Source: Deltaproteobacteria bacterium
GTDB taxonomy: Bacteria > Desulfobacterota > Desulfobacteria > Desulfobacterales > Desulfatibacillaceae
Assembly (NCBI GenBank): GCA_016235345.1
Contig: JACRLG010000014.1
Location: 30,448 to 94,447 of the forward strand
Length of the DNA stretch: 64,000 nucleotides
Reading direction: 5' to 3'
In this document: positions 52,500 through 60,938 of the stretch, piece after piece
Position numbering within the stretch: position 1 is the stretch's first letter
Layout: every line of letters begins with the position of its first letter
Position numbers and translations under genes: made by a program
The notes under the pieces: generated by a model
What the model was told of the DNA's origin: nothing
Seen by the model: the letters and a program-made list of their open reading frames with translations, nothing else
Database searches by the model: none

Positions 52500-54122
52500 A
52501 TGGCTGACGACATTCCGAACATCGAAGAACTTTCGACGATAGTTCATTCACCACCGAAAACACCGTGGATGGACACGCCTACGGTCATCAGGAAGGGCAT
52601 GTTTTGCCATCCGGCCAATCCCAAGAGCCTTGACTACCTCAGCATGCCCTATGGCCGCAAATGGGCGCCCATGGAAGAGGACTGGAAGCTCCCGGAAAAC
52701 TGGGTGGAGATCATCTCCGACGGCCTTCGTGACCGCCTCACCCGTTTCCGCTCCCTTCGTATCTTCATGGACTGCTGCGTGCGCTGCGGAGCCTGCGCCG
52801 ACAAGTGCCACTTCTTCATCGGCACCGGCGATCCCAAGAACATGCCCGTTCTTCGCGCCGAGCTTCTCCGCTCGGTCTACCGCAAGGACTACACCCTGGC
52901 CGGAAAGCTCCTTGGCCGCATGGTGGGCGCGCGCCCCCTCACTTACGACGTGCTCAAGGAGTGGTGGTACTACTTCTTTCAGTGCTCGGAGTGCCGGAGA
53001 TGCTCGGTGTACTGCCCCTACGGCATAGACACCGCCGAAATCACCATAATCGGACGCGAGCTTTTAAACCTCATAGGACTCAACATCGACTGGATCGCCA
53101 CCCCTGCCGCCAACTGCTTCCGCACCGGCAACCATCTGGGCATCCAGCCCCACGCCTTTAAAGACATGATCGATTTCTTCTGCGACGAAATCGAGGATGT
53201 CACGGGCGTTCGGGTCAACCCCAGCTTCAACCGCAAGGGCGCGGAAATCCTTTTCGTGACGCCCTCCGGCGACGTTTTCGCGGACCCCGGCACCTACACG
53301 GCCATGGGTTACCTCATCCTCTTTCACTATCTTGAGAGCCAGGGCCTTGACATCACCTGGAGCACCTACGCTTCCGAGGGCGGAAACTTCGGCCTTTTCA
53401 CCAGCCACGAGATGATGAAGCGCCTGAACGCCAAGATGTACGCCGAAAGCAAGCGCCTTGGAACCAAGTGGATTCTGGGCGGCGAGTGCGGCCACATGTG
53501 GCGCGTCATCCACCAGTACATGGACACCATGAACGGCCCAGCCGACCACCTGGAATTGCCGAAAAGCCCCATCACCGGCACGGTTTTCCAGAACGCGGCG
53601 TCCACCAAGATGGTGCACATCACCGAGTTCACCGCCGACCTTCTTCGCCACAACAAGTTGAAGATCGATAAATCCAGGAACGACCACCAGATTCTGTCCT
53701 TCCACGATTCCTGCAACCCCTCTCGCGGCATGGGACTTCTGGAAGAACCCCGCGAAGTTATCAAGGGCGTCTGCAACCACTTTTTCGAAATGCCCGAAAA
53801 GACCATACGCGAGCACACCTTCTGCTGCGGCTCCGGTTCGGGCTTAAACGCCGGCGAAAACATGGAGCTTCGCCTTCGCGGCGGGCTTCCCAGGGCCAAC
53901 GCCTTCAAGCACGTTCACGAGACCCACGGCGTAAACACCCTTGCAACCGTATGCGCCATCGACCGGGCGGCCCTCCCCACGGCCCTCGATTACTGGGTGC
54001 CGGGCATGAGGGTCACCGGTGTACACGAGCTCGTGGCCAACGCCTTGATTCTTGACGGTGAAAACGAGCGCACCACCGACCTGCGCGGCGAACCCCTGGC
54101 GGGCATGGAGGAGGAAGAATAA
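52500..54122 (+). CDS. dsrK: DsrK, catalytic iron-sulfur subunit (HdrD-like)
   Basis: 540 residues. Two 4Fe-4S sites are visible: CCVRCGACADKCHFF (about 83-97) and CSECRRCSVYCPYGID (about 163-178). The C-terminal half has the CCG motifs of the HdrD-type noncubane cluster, around SFHDSCNPSRG and TFCCGSGSGLNAGE. It is proposed to reduce the DsrC trisulfide released by sulfite reductase. AAGGAGAAG precedes the ATG; its stop overlaps the dsrJ start (TAATG). Confidence 0.97.
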   Translation: MADDIPNIEELSTIVHSPPKTPWMDTPTVIRKGMFCHPANPKSLDYLSMPYGRKWAPMEEDWKLPENWVEIISDGLRDRLTRFRSLRIFMDCCVRCGACADKCHFFIGTGDPKNMPVLRAELLRSVYRKDYTLAGKLLGRMVGARPLTYDVLKEWWYYFFQCSECRRCSVYCPYGIDTAEITIIGRELLNLIGLNIDWIATPAANCFRTGNHLGIQPHAFKDMIDFFCDEIEDVTGVRVNPSFNRKGAEILFVTPSGDVFADPGTYTAMGYLILFHYLESQGLDITWSTYASEGGNFGLFTSHEMMKRLNAKMYAESKRLGTKWILGGECGHMWRVIHQYMDTMNGPADHLELPKSPITGTVFQNAASTKMVHITEFTADLLRHNKLKIDKSRNDHQILSFHDSCNPSRGMGLLEEPREVIKGVCNHFFEMPEKTIREHTFCCGSGSGLNAGENMELRLRGGLPRANAFKHVHETHGVNTLATVCAIDRAALPTALDYWVPGMRVTGVHELVANALILDGENERTTDLRGEPLAGMEEEE

Positions 54123-54538
54123 TGAAACTTTACGACGGAAAGATAATTCTTCTTGGTCTCGCCGTGTTCGTGGGCCTTTTCACCTTTCCCTTCTGGTTCA
54201 ACATGGGAAAGGCCGCTCCGGTTCCGGAAATCCTGACCGATACCCCGGTCATCGCCAAGATGGCCGTAAAGCAGTGCGTAAGGCCCACCGATTTCATGAA
54301 GGCGGGCCACATGCAGGTTCTTAACGAATGGCGCGACACGGTGGTCCGCGACAACAACCGCGTGGCTCCGGGCACCGATGGTGTGATGCGGGAAATGAGC
54401 CTCACCAAGACCTGCATGGAATGCCACTCCAACAAGGCCGAGTTCTGCGACAGATGCCACAACTACGTGAGCGTCGCGCCTTACTGCTGGAACTGCCATT
54501 TAGAGCCCAAGGATTTAGCGGCCAAGGAGAAAGCCTGA
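54122..54538 (+). CDS. dsrJ: DsrJ, periplasmic triheme cytochrome c subunit
   Basis: 138 residues with an uncleaved signal anchor (about 8-25). Three heme c sites are CMECH (98-102), CDRCH (109-113) and CWNCH (122-126). Cys52 in KQCVRPT is at the position of the conserved Cys implicated as an unusual heme ligand in DsrJ of Allochromatium. The size and spacing fit the family. Confidence 0.96.
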   Translation: MKLYDGKIILLGLAVFVGLFTFPFWFNMGKAAPVPEILTDTPVIAKMAVKQCVRPTDFMKAGHMQVLNEWRDTVVRDNNRVAPGTDGVMREMSLTKTCMECHSNKAEFCDRCHNYVSVAPYCWNCHLEPKDLAAKEKA

Positions 54539-54540
54539 CC

Positions 54541-55326
54541 ATGGACAAGACCAAACGGGATTTTATTAAAGTAGCGACTATCGCCGCAGCCGCCGGGCTT
54601 GTTCTGAAGCCCTCCGGCAAATCCATGGCCATGGACCTCGCAAGACGCACCCCCGAAGGCGCTGTTCCCACGGAAAAGGCTCTTACGGCGGGCCGCTGGG
54701 CCATGGTTGTGGACACCAAAAAATTCACCCAGGCTTCCCGCAACGCGGTCATGGAAGCCTGCCGCAGGGAGCACAACATCCCGGTGATGAAGGATTCCAG
54801 GCACGCCCTCACCTGGATATGGGATGACGAGTACGAGCACGTTTTCCCGGAGCAGATGAACGAGCACATCCCCGACAAGACCAGGGAAAACAAGGTTCTC
54901 GTTCTTTGCAACAACTGCGAGAATCCGGCCTGCGTGCGCGTCTGCCCCACCAAGGCCACCTTCAAGCGCGCCGACGGCATAGTGATGATGGACTATCACC
55001 GCTGCATCGGATGCCGCTTCTGCATGGCGGCCTGCCCTTACGGATCGCGCTCCTTCAATTTCCTTGACCCAAGGAAGAGCCTCACCGAAATCACCTCCGA
55101 CTACCCCACCCGCACCAAGGGCGTGGTGGAAAAGTGCAACTTCTGCGCGGAACGCCTTGCCAGGGGCCAGAAGCCCGCCTGCGTGGAAGCCTGCAAGGGC
55201 GGAGAGATGATTTTCGGAGACCTCGACGATCCCAAGTCGGAAGTGCGCAAGGTTCTGGCCGAGAAATTCAACATCCGCCGTCGCCCGGAGCTGGGCACCC
55301 AGCCCCAGGTTTACTACCTTACCTAA
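54541..55326 (+). CDS. dsrO: DsrO, periplasmic ferredoxin-like subunit
   Basis: 261 residues from the ATG at 54541, two bases after the dsrJ stop. The N-terminal export signal has Lys-Arg (TKRDFIK) where a Tat signal normally has Arg-Arg, followed by a hydrophobic stretch (ATIAAAAGLVL). Several 4Fe-4S binding groups are present: CNNCENPACVRVCP, CIGCRFCMAACPYG and CNFCAERLARGQKPACVEAC. It relays electrons between DsrP and DsrJ in the periplasm. Confidence 0.96.
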   Translation: MDKTKRDFIKVATIAAAAGLVLKPSGKSMAMDLARRTPEGAVPTEKALTAGRWAMVVDTKKFTQASRNAVMEACRREHNIPVMKDSRHALTWIWDDEYEHVFPEQMNEHIPDKTRENKVLVLCNNCENPACVRVCPTKATFKRADGIVMMDYHRCIGCRFCMAACPYGSRSFNFLDPRKSLTEITSDYPTRTKGVVEKCNFCAERLARGQKPACVEACKGGEMIFGDLDDPKSEVRKVLAEKFNIRRRPELGTQPQVYYLT

Positions 55327-55338
55327 CGCGAGGAAGCC

Positions 55339-56499
55339 ATGCTGGATAAAGCCTTAAGCGGAAGCAGGACTTACTACATGTGGCTCGCGGGCCTTTTGGG
55401 CGTCATCGGCGTCGGGTTCGGGTGCTACCTCTATCAGTTCACCCAGGGCCTGGGCGTTACGGGACTTTCCCGCGACGTCTCCTGGGGATTCTACATCGCG
55501 CAGCTCACCTATCTCGTGGGCGTGGCGGCATCGGGCGTCATGCTGGTCATGCCCTACTATCTCCACGACCACAAGGTTTTCGGCAAGATCACCATTCTTG
55601 GCGAATTCATGGCCGTGGGCGCCATCGTCATGTGCGGCCTTTTCGTGGTGGTGGATTTGGGCCAGCCCATGCGGATGCTCAACATCATTCTCTATCCCAC
55701 GCCCAACTCGGTCCTTTTTTGGGACATGCTGGTCTTGAACGGCTACCTTATCCTGAATCTGGTCATCGGCTGGAGCATACTCCAGGCCGACACCAAGGGC
55801 GACACCGTGGCCAAGTGGGTGAAGGTGCTCATTTACGTCTCCATCCCCTTCGCCATTTCCATCCACACGGTCACGGCCTTTTTGTACGCCGGTCTTCCCG
55901 GACGCCATTTCTGGCTCACCGCCATCATGGCAGCCCGCTTTCTTTCCTCGGCCTTCTGCGCCGGTCCCGCGATTCTCCTTCTTATCATCCTCTTTTTACG
56001 CAAGGCCGCAGAGTTCGAGGTGAAGGACGAAGCCGTCAGAAGCCTTTCCGTCATCATCACCTACGCCATGCTGGCCAACGTGTTTTTCCTTGGCCTTGAA
56101 TTCTTCACCGCCTTTTACAGCCAGATTCCCGGCCACATGCACGCCTTCGTGTACCTTTACAAGGGCCTGGAAGGTCACGGCGCGCTTGTCCCCTGGATGT
56201 GGGCAAGCTCCATTCTTGCAGTCTTCTGCCTCGTGATTCTCGTTCCGCCCAGGTTCCGCAAGAACGACAAGCTCCTTCCCGTCGCTCTCGTGGCCCTCGT
56301 CGCCGCCACCTGGATCGACAAGGGCCTTGGCCTGGTGGTTGCGGGTTTCATCCCCAACCCGTTGGAGCACGTTGTGGAATACGTCCCCACCCTGCCGGAG
56401 CTTGGCATTTCCCTTGGCGTTTACGCCATTGGGGCTTTGGTGGTGACGGTCCTTTACAAAATAGCAATCGAGGTGAAGAAAACGGCAGCCGAGCATTGA
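55339..56499 (+). CDS. dsrP: DsrP, NrfD-like integral membrane subunit
   Basis: 386 residues, about ten membrane helices, PsrC/NrfD type. It interacts with the quinone pool and DsrO. Typical elements are LGVTGLSRDVSWGFYIAQLT near 38-57, DLGQPMRMLNIILYPTPNSV and an FYSQIPGHMHAF element. The final gene of the operon; a strong terminator begins 36 bases after the stop. GAGGAA precedes the ATG. Confidence 0.96.
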   Translation: MLDKALSGSRTYYMWLAGLLGVIGVGFGCYLYQFTQGLGVTGLSRDVSWGFYIAQLTYLVGVAASGVMLVMPYYLHDHKVFGKITILGEFMAVGAIVMCGLFVVVDLGQPMRMLNIILYPTPNSVLFWDMLVLNGYLILNLVIGWSILQADTKGDTVAKWVKVLIYVSIPFAISIHTVTAFLYAGLPGRHFWLTAIMAARFLSSAFCAGPAILLLIILFLRKAAEFEVKDEAVRSLSVIITYAMLANVFFLGLEFFTAFYSQIPGHMHAFVYLYKGLEGHGALVPWMWASSILAVFCLVILVPPRFRKNDKLLPVALVALVAATWIDKGLGLVVAGFIPNPLEHVVEYVPTLPELGISLGVYAIGALVVTVLYKIAIEVKKTAAEH

Positions 56500-56534
56500 T
56501 TGCCATCATTTTTCATTAAACCTGCCTGATTGCT

Positions 56535-56580
56535 CCGGGGCGTATTTTTCATTAACGAAAAATGCGCCCCGGATTTTTTT
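56535..56580 (+). terminator. Rho-independent terminator of the dsr operon
   Basis: A 16-base stem, 56535-56550 with 56557-56572, one G-U pair, six-base loop, followed by A and seven T. Among the clearest terminators in the window. Confidence 0.92.
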
Positions 56581-56653
56581 CTTAACAGCCTGCCTTTTTC
56601 AAAGTGATGCTCATCCGATTTCAATTCCGGCTGACTTAAGGGGAGGAGCCAAC

Positions 56654-58153
56654 GTGACAAGGAAAAGGTTTTTATCGGACCTCATGTTTCCAGCGCCGAT
56701 TCTGGCCGGGATGCTTGTATGCCACGTGTTTTCGACCCTTTGGGTTTACGCGGCCAATTCCGGGCTTTACGAGAAGATGGCGCTTCTTGCAAAAAGCGGC
56801 TACGTCACCGTCCCCAACCCCGTCACCGCCCCTCTTCTGAAGACCTTCGCCACGGCGTTTTACGGCGGGCTTTTTTTCACCTTCACGCTTGGGGCGGGTC
56901 TTTGTGTGCTGTCGTTTTTCCTTTTCCGTTTTTGGTTCCGTTTTTTCCCCAGGGCCCCAAAAAAGGTGGCTGCTGCGCTTTTTTCCGGCATATTCCTTTT
57001 GATAGCCGTTTTTCTCAACAAGGACGGATTCGTCCTTTTTCCCACACTGATAGCCCTTAGCGTTCCTGCAACCGTAATACTCATATCAGCGCTTGTTGCC
57101 AGATACTCAGGTTCTTCGCCCTCCCTTCTCATGTCGACGTTTTTCATAGTCCCCCTGGTCATCCTGAGCCTTGCCTGGGGCGGCCACAAGGACGACGATC
57201 TTTTCGACCATCTGCGCGACGACGTTCTTCTTTCAGGAGGCCCCGGAATCGCCTTTGTCGATTTTTACTACCGTTACACCCTCTATCCCACCGAGCCCAT
57301 AAAGCCTCTGGCCGCGCGCCTGATAAAGTCCGCAAGAATCACCGGCCAGGCTCAACCAGCGACCCTGGCCCCAATCTACAGGGCGCTCATAAAAAACGAT
57401 TATCTGCCGGTAAAATCCGAAGGCCCGGTGGATCTTTCCTTAAACGTTAAAGGCAGCGTCGTAACCCTGTCCGGCGGCGGAAAAATCATCGATGAAATCG
57501 GCCTTCAGGCATTTGTGCAAAAGCCCGACAGGCATCTTTCGGAATTTTCCAAAAAACTGGACAACATGGCGGCAAGCCGGACCTTCATGGGTTTCGGCCT
57601 TCTTTTCGGCTTTCCCCTGGTGCTTTACTCCTTGTGTTTCGGCTTTGTCAGCGCCCTTGTCGGGCTTATGCTCGCTCCCGCTCCCGCCTCCTTCGCCACG
57701 GGATTGTTGGGAGTCGTCCTGGGCCTTCTTCTGCTTTTCCCCTTAAGTTCCGCCAGCAAGGCCCGCGACAGGGACATAAGGGAGCTTATCGCTTCGGGCT
57801 CGCGCTCCGAGCGCCTCACCGGGCTAAGGCAGGCCTCCGAAAAGGGAATACCGGTGTGCAATCTTGCCGGTTTCGACAAAATACTCAAAAGCAGCGCCAT
57901 TGTGGAACGCCGATGGGCCGCCGAGGCCCTGGCTTCTGGAGGATGCCCGGAAACCGGGCAGATGCTGGCAGGGCTCCTCAACGATCCGCATCCCTACGTA
58001 AGGTGCCATGCCGTGCTTTCCCTTTCCAGGATAGGGGCGTCCTACGCCACCGACACACTTTTGGACATTTTGCGCACATCCAATCACTGGTATCTTGAAA
58101 CCTACAGCTACAGCGCGGCAAGGAGCCTTGGATGGCATCAACAGGCGCAATAA
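56654..58153 (+). CDS. Membrane protein with C-terminal HEAT-like repeats
   Basis: 499 residues, GTG start with a GGGGAGGAG site upstream. The first 170 residues hold about four or five membrane helices (GMLVCHVFSTLWVYA, then GGLFFTFTLGAGLCVLSF), followed by a soluble segment, two further helices (about 315-365) and, from about 420, HEAT-like repeats (VERRWAAEALASGG, then HPYVRCHAVLSLSRIGASYA). No enzymatic motif. It overlaps the next gene by 22 bases, so the two are coupled. The function is unknown. Confidence 0.8.
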   Translation: MTRKRFLSDLMFPAPILAGMLVCHVFSTLWVYAANSGLYEKMALLAKSGYVTVPNPVTAPLLKTFATAFYGGLFFTFTLGAGLCVLSFFLFRFWFRFFPRAPKKVAAALFSGIFLLIAVFLNKDGFVLFPTLIALSVPATVILISALVARYSGSSPSLLMSTFFIVPLVILSLAWGGHKDDDLFDHLRDDVLLSGGPGIAFVDFYYRYTLYPTEPIKPLAARLIKSARITGQAQPATLAPIYRALIKNDYLPVKSEGPVDLSLNVKGSVVTLSGGGKIIDEIGLQAFVQKPDRHLSEFSKKLDNMAASRTFMGFGLLFGFPLVLYSLCFGFVSALVGLMLAPAPASFATGLLGVVLGLLLLFPLSSASKARDRDIRELIASGSRSERLTGLRQASEKGIPVCNLAGFDKILKSSAIVERRWAAEALASGGCPETGQMLAGLLNDPHPYVRCHAVLSLSRIGASYATDTLLDILRTSNHWYLETYSYSAARSLGWHQQAQ

Positions 58154-58815
58154 ATGGCCCCAACGGCAAAGCCCTCCTTTTGGCCGTCGGCCTTGTGGCG
58201 CTCTTGCAGGCCGCCTTTGAAATGTGGCCGTGGCGACTGTCACCGCTGGACCGGTTGTGGCTTCTGGCCGCCTTGCGGCTGACGCAGGTTTTGGGGATAA
58301 TATGGGCGGCCCGTTTTTTCGGCTGCGGATGGGACACCCTTGGCCTTTCCCGAAAAGACCTGATTCCCGGCCTTTACGGGGGAGTGAAGTGGTGCTTCGG
58401 CTTCGGGGCCTTTGTCGCCCTGTGCATGTTGATCGTACACAGGGCGGGCGTCGACCCCTTTTTCATGTTCCGCCAGGCGCTGAATGTCGATGGACGGGTT
58501 CATCTGGCAAGCTACATATTTATCGGTTCCATTGTGGCGGGTTTATCCGAGGAAATCTTCTTCCGGGGCATGATCTACGGGTATCTGCGCCGTTTCGGGC
58601 TCTTTTTCGCCCTGATTTTATCCACGGCGCTTTTCATAGCACCCCATTATATGGCCTCAGGCGGGGCCGCGCCCTTTTTCCAGGGCGCTGGGGGGGTATT
58701 GTTCGCTCTTGCCTACGAGCGGGAAAAAAGCCTTGTCGCGCCGGTTTTATTGCACGCGGGAGGCAATTTCGCGCTTTTCGCCCTTACCGCTTATTTTTCC
58801 GGGCAGCTTGTCTGA
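58132..58815 (+). CDS. CPBP-family intramembrane (CAAX-like) glutamic protease
   Basis: 227 residues with about six helices. The catalytic Glu-Glu motif GLSEEIFFRGMIYGYLRRFG (near 139) with the Arg, the H in FIAPHYMASGG, and a third motif VLLHAGGNF follow family order. Substrate unknown; the family includes bacteriocin-maturation and immunity proteases. It starts within the HEAT protein gene with an AAGGAG site. Confidence 0.9.
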   Translation: MASTGAINGPNGKALLLAVGLVALLQAAFEMWPWRLSPLDRLWLLAALRLTQVLGIIWAARFFGCGWDTLGLSRKDLIPGLYGGVKWCFGFGAFVALCMLIVHRAGVDPFFMFRQALNVDGRVHLASYIFIGSIVAGLSEEIFFRGMIYGYLRRFGLFFALILSTALFIAPHYMASGGAAPFFQGAGGVLFALAYEREKSLVAPVLLHAGGNFALFALTAYFSGQLV

Positions 58816-58832
58816 CCGGCTGGAGCGCCAAT

Positions 58833-59288
58833 ATGATACGCAAGGCTACAATTCATGACGTAAGGCCGATTCACGCGCTTTTGCAGGATTTCGCCAAGGA
58901 CGGCGAGCTCCTGGGACGCCCTCTTTCGGAGATTTACGATCACCTGCGGGACTTTTCCGTTCACATCGACCAGAAAACCGGAGAGCTTGACGGATGCCTG
59001 GCCCTTTCGGTGTGCTGGGAGGAGTTGGCGGAAGTCCGTTCCCTGGCCGTTAAGCGGGAACTGTGGAACCGGGGCATAGGATCGAGGCTTCTTTCCTTCT
59101 CCCTAAAAGAAGCAGGAGAGCTTGGAATAAAGCGGCTCTTCGCCCTTACCTACAGGCCGTACTTTTTCGAGAAGCACGGTTTCAGGCAGACCGAAAAGAA
59201 CAACCTGCCCTTGAAAATCTGGAGCGATTGCGTAAAATGCGTCAAGTTTCCCGACTGCGACGAATTGGCCGTGGAACGCCTTTTGTAG
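58833..59288 (+). CDS. GNAT-family N-acetyltransferase (ArgA-like)
   Basis: 151 residues from the ATG at 58833, 15 bases after the CPBP stop. Motif A is RSLAVKRELWNRGIGSRLL with the acetyl-CoA loop, followed by IKRLFALTYRPYFFEKHGF, the pattern of the ArgA/ArgO-type short amino-acid acetyltransferases. A C-terminal CVKCVKFPDC segment contains three cysteines and may hold a metal. It may provide N-acetylglutamate synthase activity, as in other Desulfobacterota, but this cannot be shown from sequence here. Confidence 0.85.
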   Translation: MIRKATIHDVRPIHALLQDFAKDGELLGRPLSEIYDHLRDFSVHIDQKTGELDGCLALSVCWEELAEVRSLAVKRELWNRGIGSRLLSFSLKEAGELGIKRLFALTYRPYFFEKHGFRQTEKNNLPLKIWSDCVKCVKFPDCDELAVERLL

Positions 59289-59340
59289 TCACCATTCAAT
59301 TTTGCTCCTCAAATATTGCCGATTCGGCGGGGAAGCACAG

Positions 59341-60276
59341 ATGAAACCTGAAAAGTTGATTCGCCTTTCCGTTTGCGTGGCGCTTTCATGCTTCCTGGCC
59401 GGAAACGCCGGTCCTGCCTTTTCCGGCGACGCCAGTGGGACAGATTCCGTTTTGCTGGCGGCCACTACAACCCAGCCCGTGAAAAAGACAGGCACCGCTG
59501 CGTCCAAAAAGACCGCAAAAGCCAAGAAGCCGGCAACCGCCGTCAAAAAGGCCACGGTTGCGCCCAAGGCCACCCCGGCCACAAGCCCCAAGGCGTCACT
59601 TACGGCCAAGTCCCCTTCGGCGGCCACTCCCACCACCCAGGTTGCCCCTGCCTCCAAAAGCCCCGCCGTGGCGGATCTCAGCCGTGGCGTTAAGGACGCA
59701 CTCCTTCAGGCGGCAAAAGGGGCCGTGGCAAGCCTTGGAAAGGAAAACGGCTATTTCGCTAACCAGCTTGTTCGCATTCCCATGCCGGCTCAGTTGAAAC
59801 CGGTTGATGACATGCTGCGCAACCTTGGGCAGGCGGCCCTTGCCGACCGGTTCATAGAAAGCATGAACCGTGCAGCGGAAAAGGCCGTGCCCAAGACCAT
59901 CGACATCTTCGGCAAGGCGGTTGCCGCCATGACCCTGGAACAGGCCGCAAGCCTGGTCAAGGGGCCTGAAGACGCGGCCACCCGATACTTCGAGAGCACC
60001 ACAAGGGAAAACCTTAAAGCTGAAATAATGCCCCTGGTGGGCGAAGCCATGAACCAGGCGCAGGTGACAGCCTTTTATTCTGCCATGATGTCGAAGGCTT
60101 CGGGGTACATGCCCTTTTTGGGACTTATGACGCCGGACCTGAACCAGTACGTAACGGACAAGGCCCTGGACGGGCTTTTCCTCGTCATGGCCCAGGAGGA
60201 AAAGAAAATCCGCCAGGACCCGATGGCCCGGACCACCGACATTCTTAAAAAGGTCTTCGGGGGGATTTTCAAGTAG
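59341..60276 (+). CDS. Exported DUF4197-family protein with Ala/Lys/Thr/Pro-rich linker
   Basis: 311 residues. A signal peptide (about 1-28, ending at AFSGD) is followed by a low-complexity Ala/Lys/Thr/Pro linker (about 45-110; AKAKKPATAVKKATVAPKA). The rest is the DUF4197 domain (LSRGVKDALLQAAKGAV, MPAQLKPVDDML, TDKALDGLFLVMAQEEKKIR). Function unknown; periplasmic. The linker is longer than I would expect for the family and probably anchors the domain at a distance. Confidence 0.88.
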   Translation: MKPEKLIRLSVCVALSCFLAGNAGPAFSGDASGTDSVLLAATTTQPVKKTGTAASKKTAKAKKPATAVKKATVAPKATPATSPKASLTAKSPSAATPTTQVAPASKSPAVADLSRGVKDALLQAAKGAVASLGKENGYFANQLVRIPMPAQLKPVDDMLRNLGQAALADRFIESMNRAAEKAVPKTIDIFGKAVAAMTLEQAASLVKGPEDAATRYFESTTRENLKAEIMPLVGEAMNQAQVTAFYSAMMSKASGYMPFLGLMTPDLNQYVTDKALDGLFLVMAQEEKKIRQDPMARTTDILKKVFGGIFK

Positions 60277-60304
60277 TGGAGGCAGGAGTCATTTCACTTT
60301 TGAC

Positions 60305-60348
60305 AAAAAAAGCCTGTCCGGGATTCGTGAAACCTGGACAGGCTTTTT
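60305..60348. terminator. Bidirectional Rho-independent terminator
   Basis: An A-rich tract then AGCCTGTCC (60311-60319) pairs with GGACAGGCT (60336-60344), followed by TTTT. Located between the convergent DUF4197 and ferritin-like genes, with the symmetric A/T tails expected for a shared terminator. Confidence 0.88.
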
Positions 60349-60378
60349 CAGCTTATTCAAATAGCGGGCCTTCCGCTT

Positions 60379-60885
60379 CTACTGCTGATCCAGAAGCGAA
60401 ATCTCGTTCTTGAGCATCCTGATGTGGCTCTCCTCTTCCCTTATGATGTCGTCTATCCTGCACTTTCCCTCGTCCGTTTCCACAAGCTCCTTCATGGCCC
60501 TGTAAAAGGCGATGGAGTCTTTTTCCCGGCCCATTGCGAATTCAAGAATTTTTCTCAAAAGATCATGGGAGCAGGAATTCGATTCCACCGGAAGGGGGTC
60601 TTCCGGATCGGAAAAAACCCGCGAGTTGGCGAGGCCCGCAAGATAATGGGCAGTTTCGCCTTCCGGGTCAAAGGTGTCGGAAAAGCGCTGGGTTTCGGCA
60701 AGTTCCCGCCTCATACGGGCAAAAAGGCCCTGGTGCCCGTCTTCCATGCCGGCGATGTCCAGCAAAAGGTGCCTTGCGTCGGAACATGCGGCGTTTGCCG
60801 CCGCCCTGCGGTAAAACTCCGCCCCGTTTTTCTCGATTTTTTCGGCAAGGGCGAAAATTTCGTCTGCGCTGAAGGCAAAGCCCAT
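60379..60885 (-). CDS. Ferritin-like diiron protein (rubrerythrin-type four-helix bundle)
   Basis: 168 residues. The diiron ligand pattern of the family is visible: EKNGAEFYRRAAANA near 19, then MEDGHQGLF (ExxH), REKDSIAFYRAM and a late EEESHIRML (second ExxH). No rubredoxin domain follows, so it differs from the rubrerythrin at 62472. It probably detoxifies peroxide or stores iron, but the electron donor is unknown. Confidence 0.85.
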   Translation of the reverse strand: MGFAFSADEIFALAEKIEKNGAEFYRRAAANAACSDARHLLLDIAGMEDGHQGLFARMRRELAETQRFSDTFDPEGETAHYLAGLANSRVFSDPEDPLPVESNSCSHDLLRKILEFAMGREKDSIAFYRAMKELVETDEGKCRIDDIIREEESHIRMLKNEISLLDQQ

Positions 60886-60938
60886 TTTTCCGTCTCCTTT
60901 ATAAAAATGCCAAGGGAACCGTAAAAAGGCGAAAACGC

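Noticed and set aside
56582..56606. AACAGCCTGCC stretch as another copy of the 13531 element end
   Set aside because: Only about ten bases agree; too short to separate from chance.
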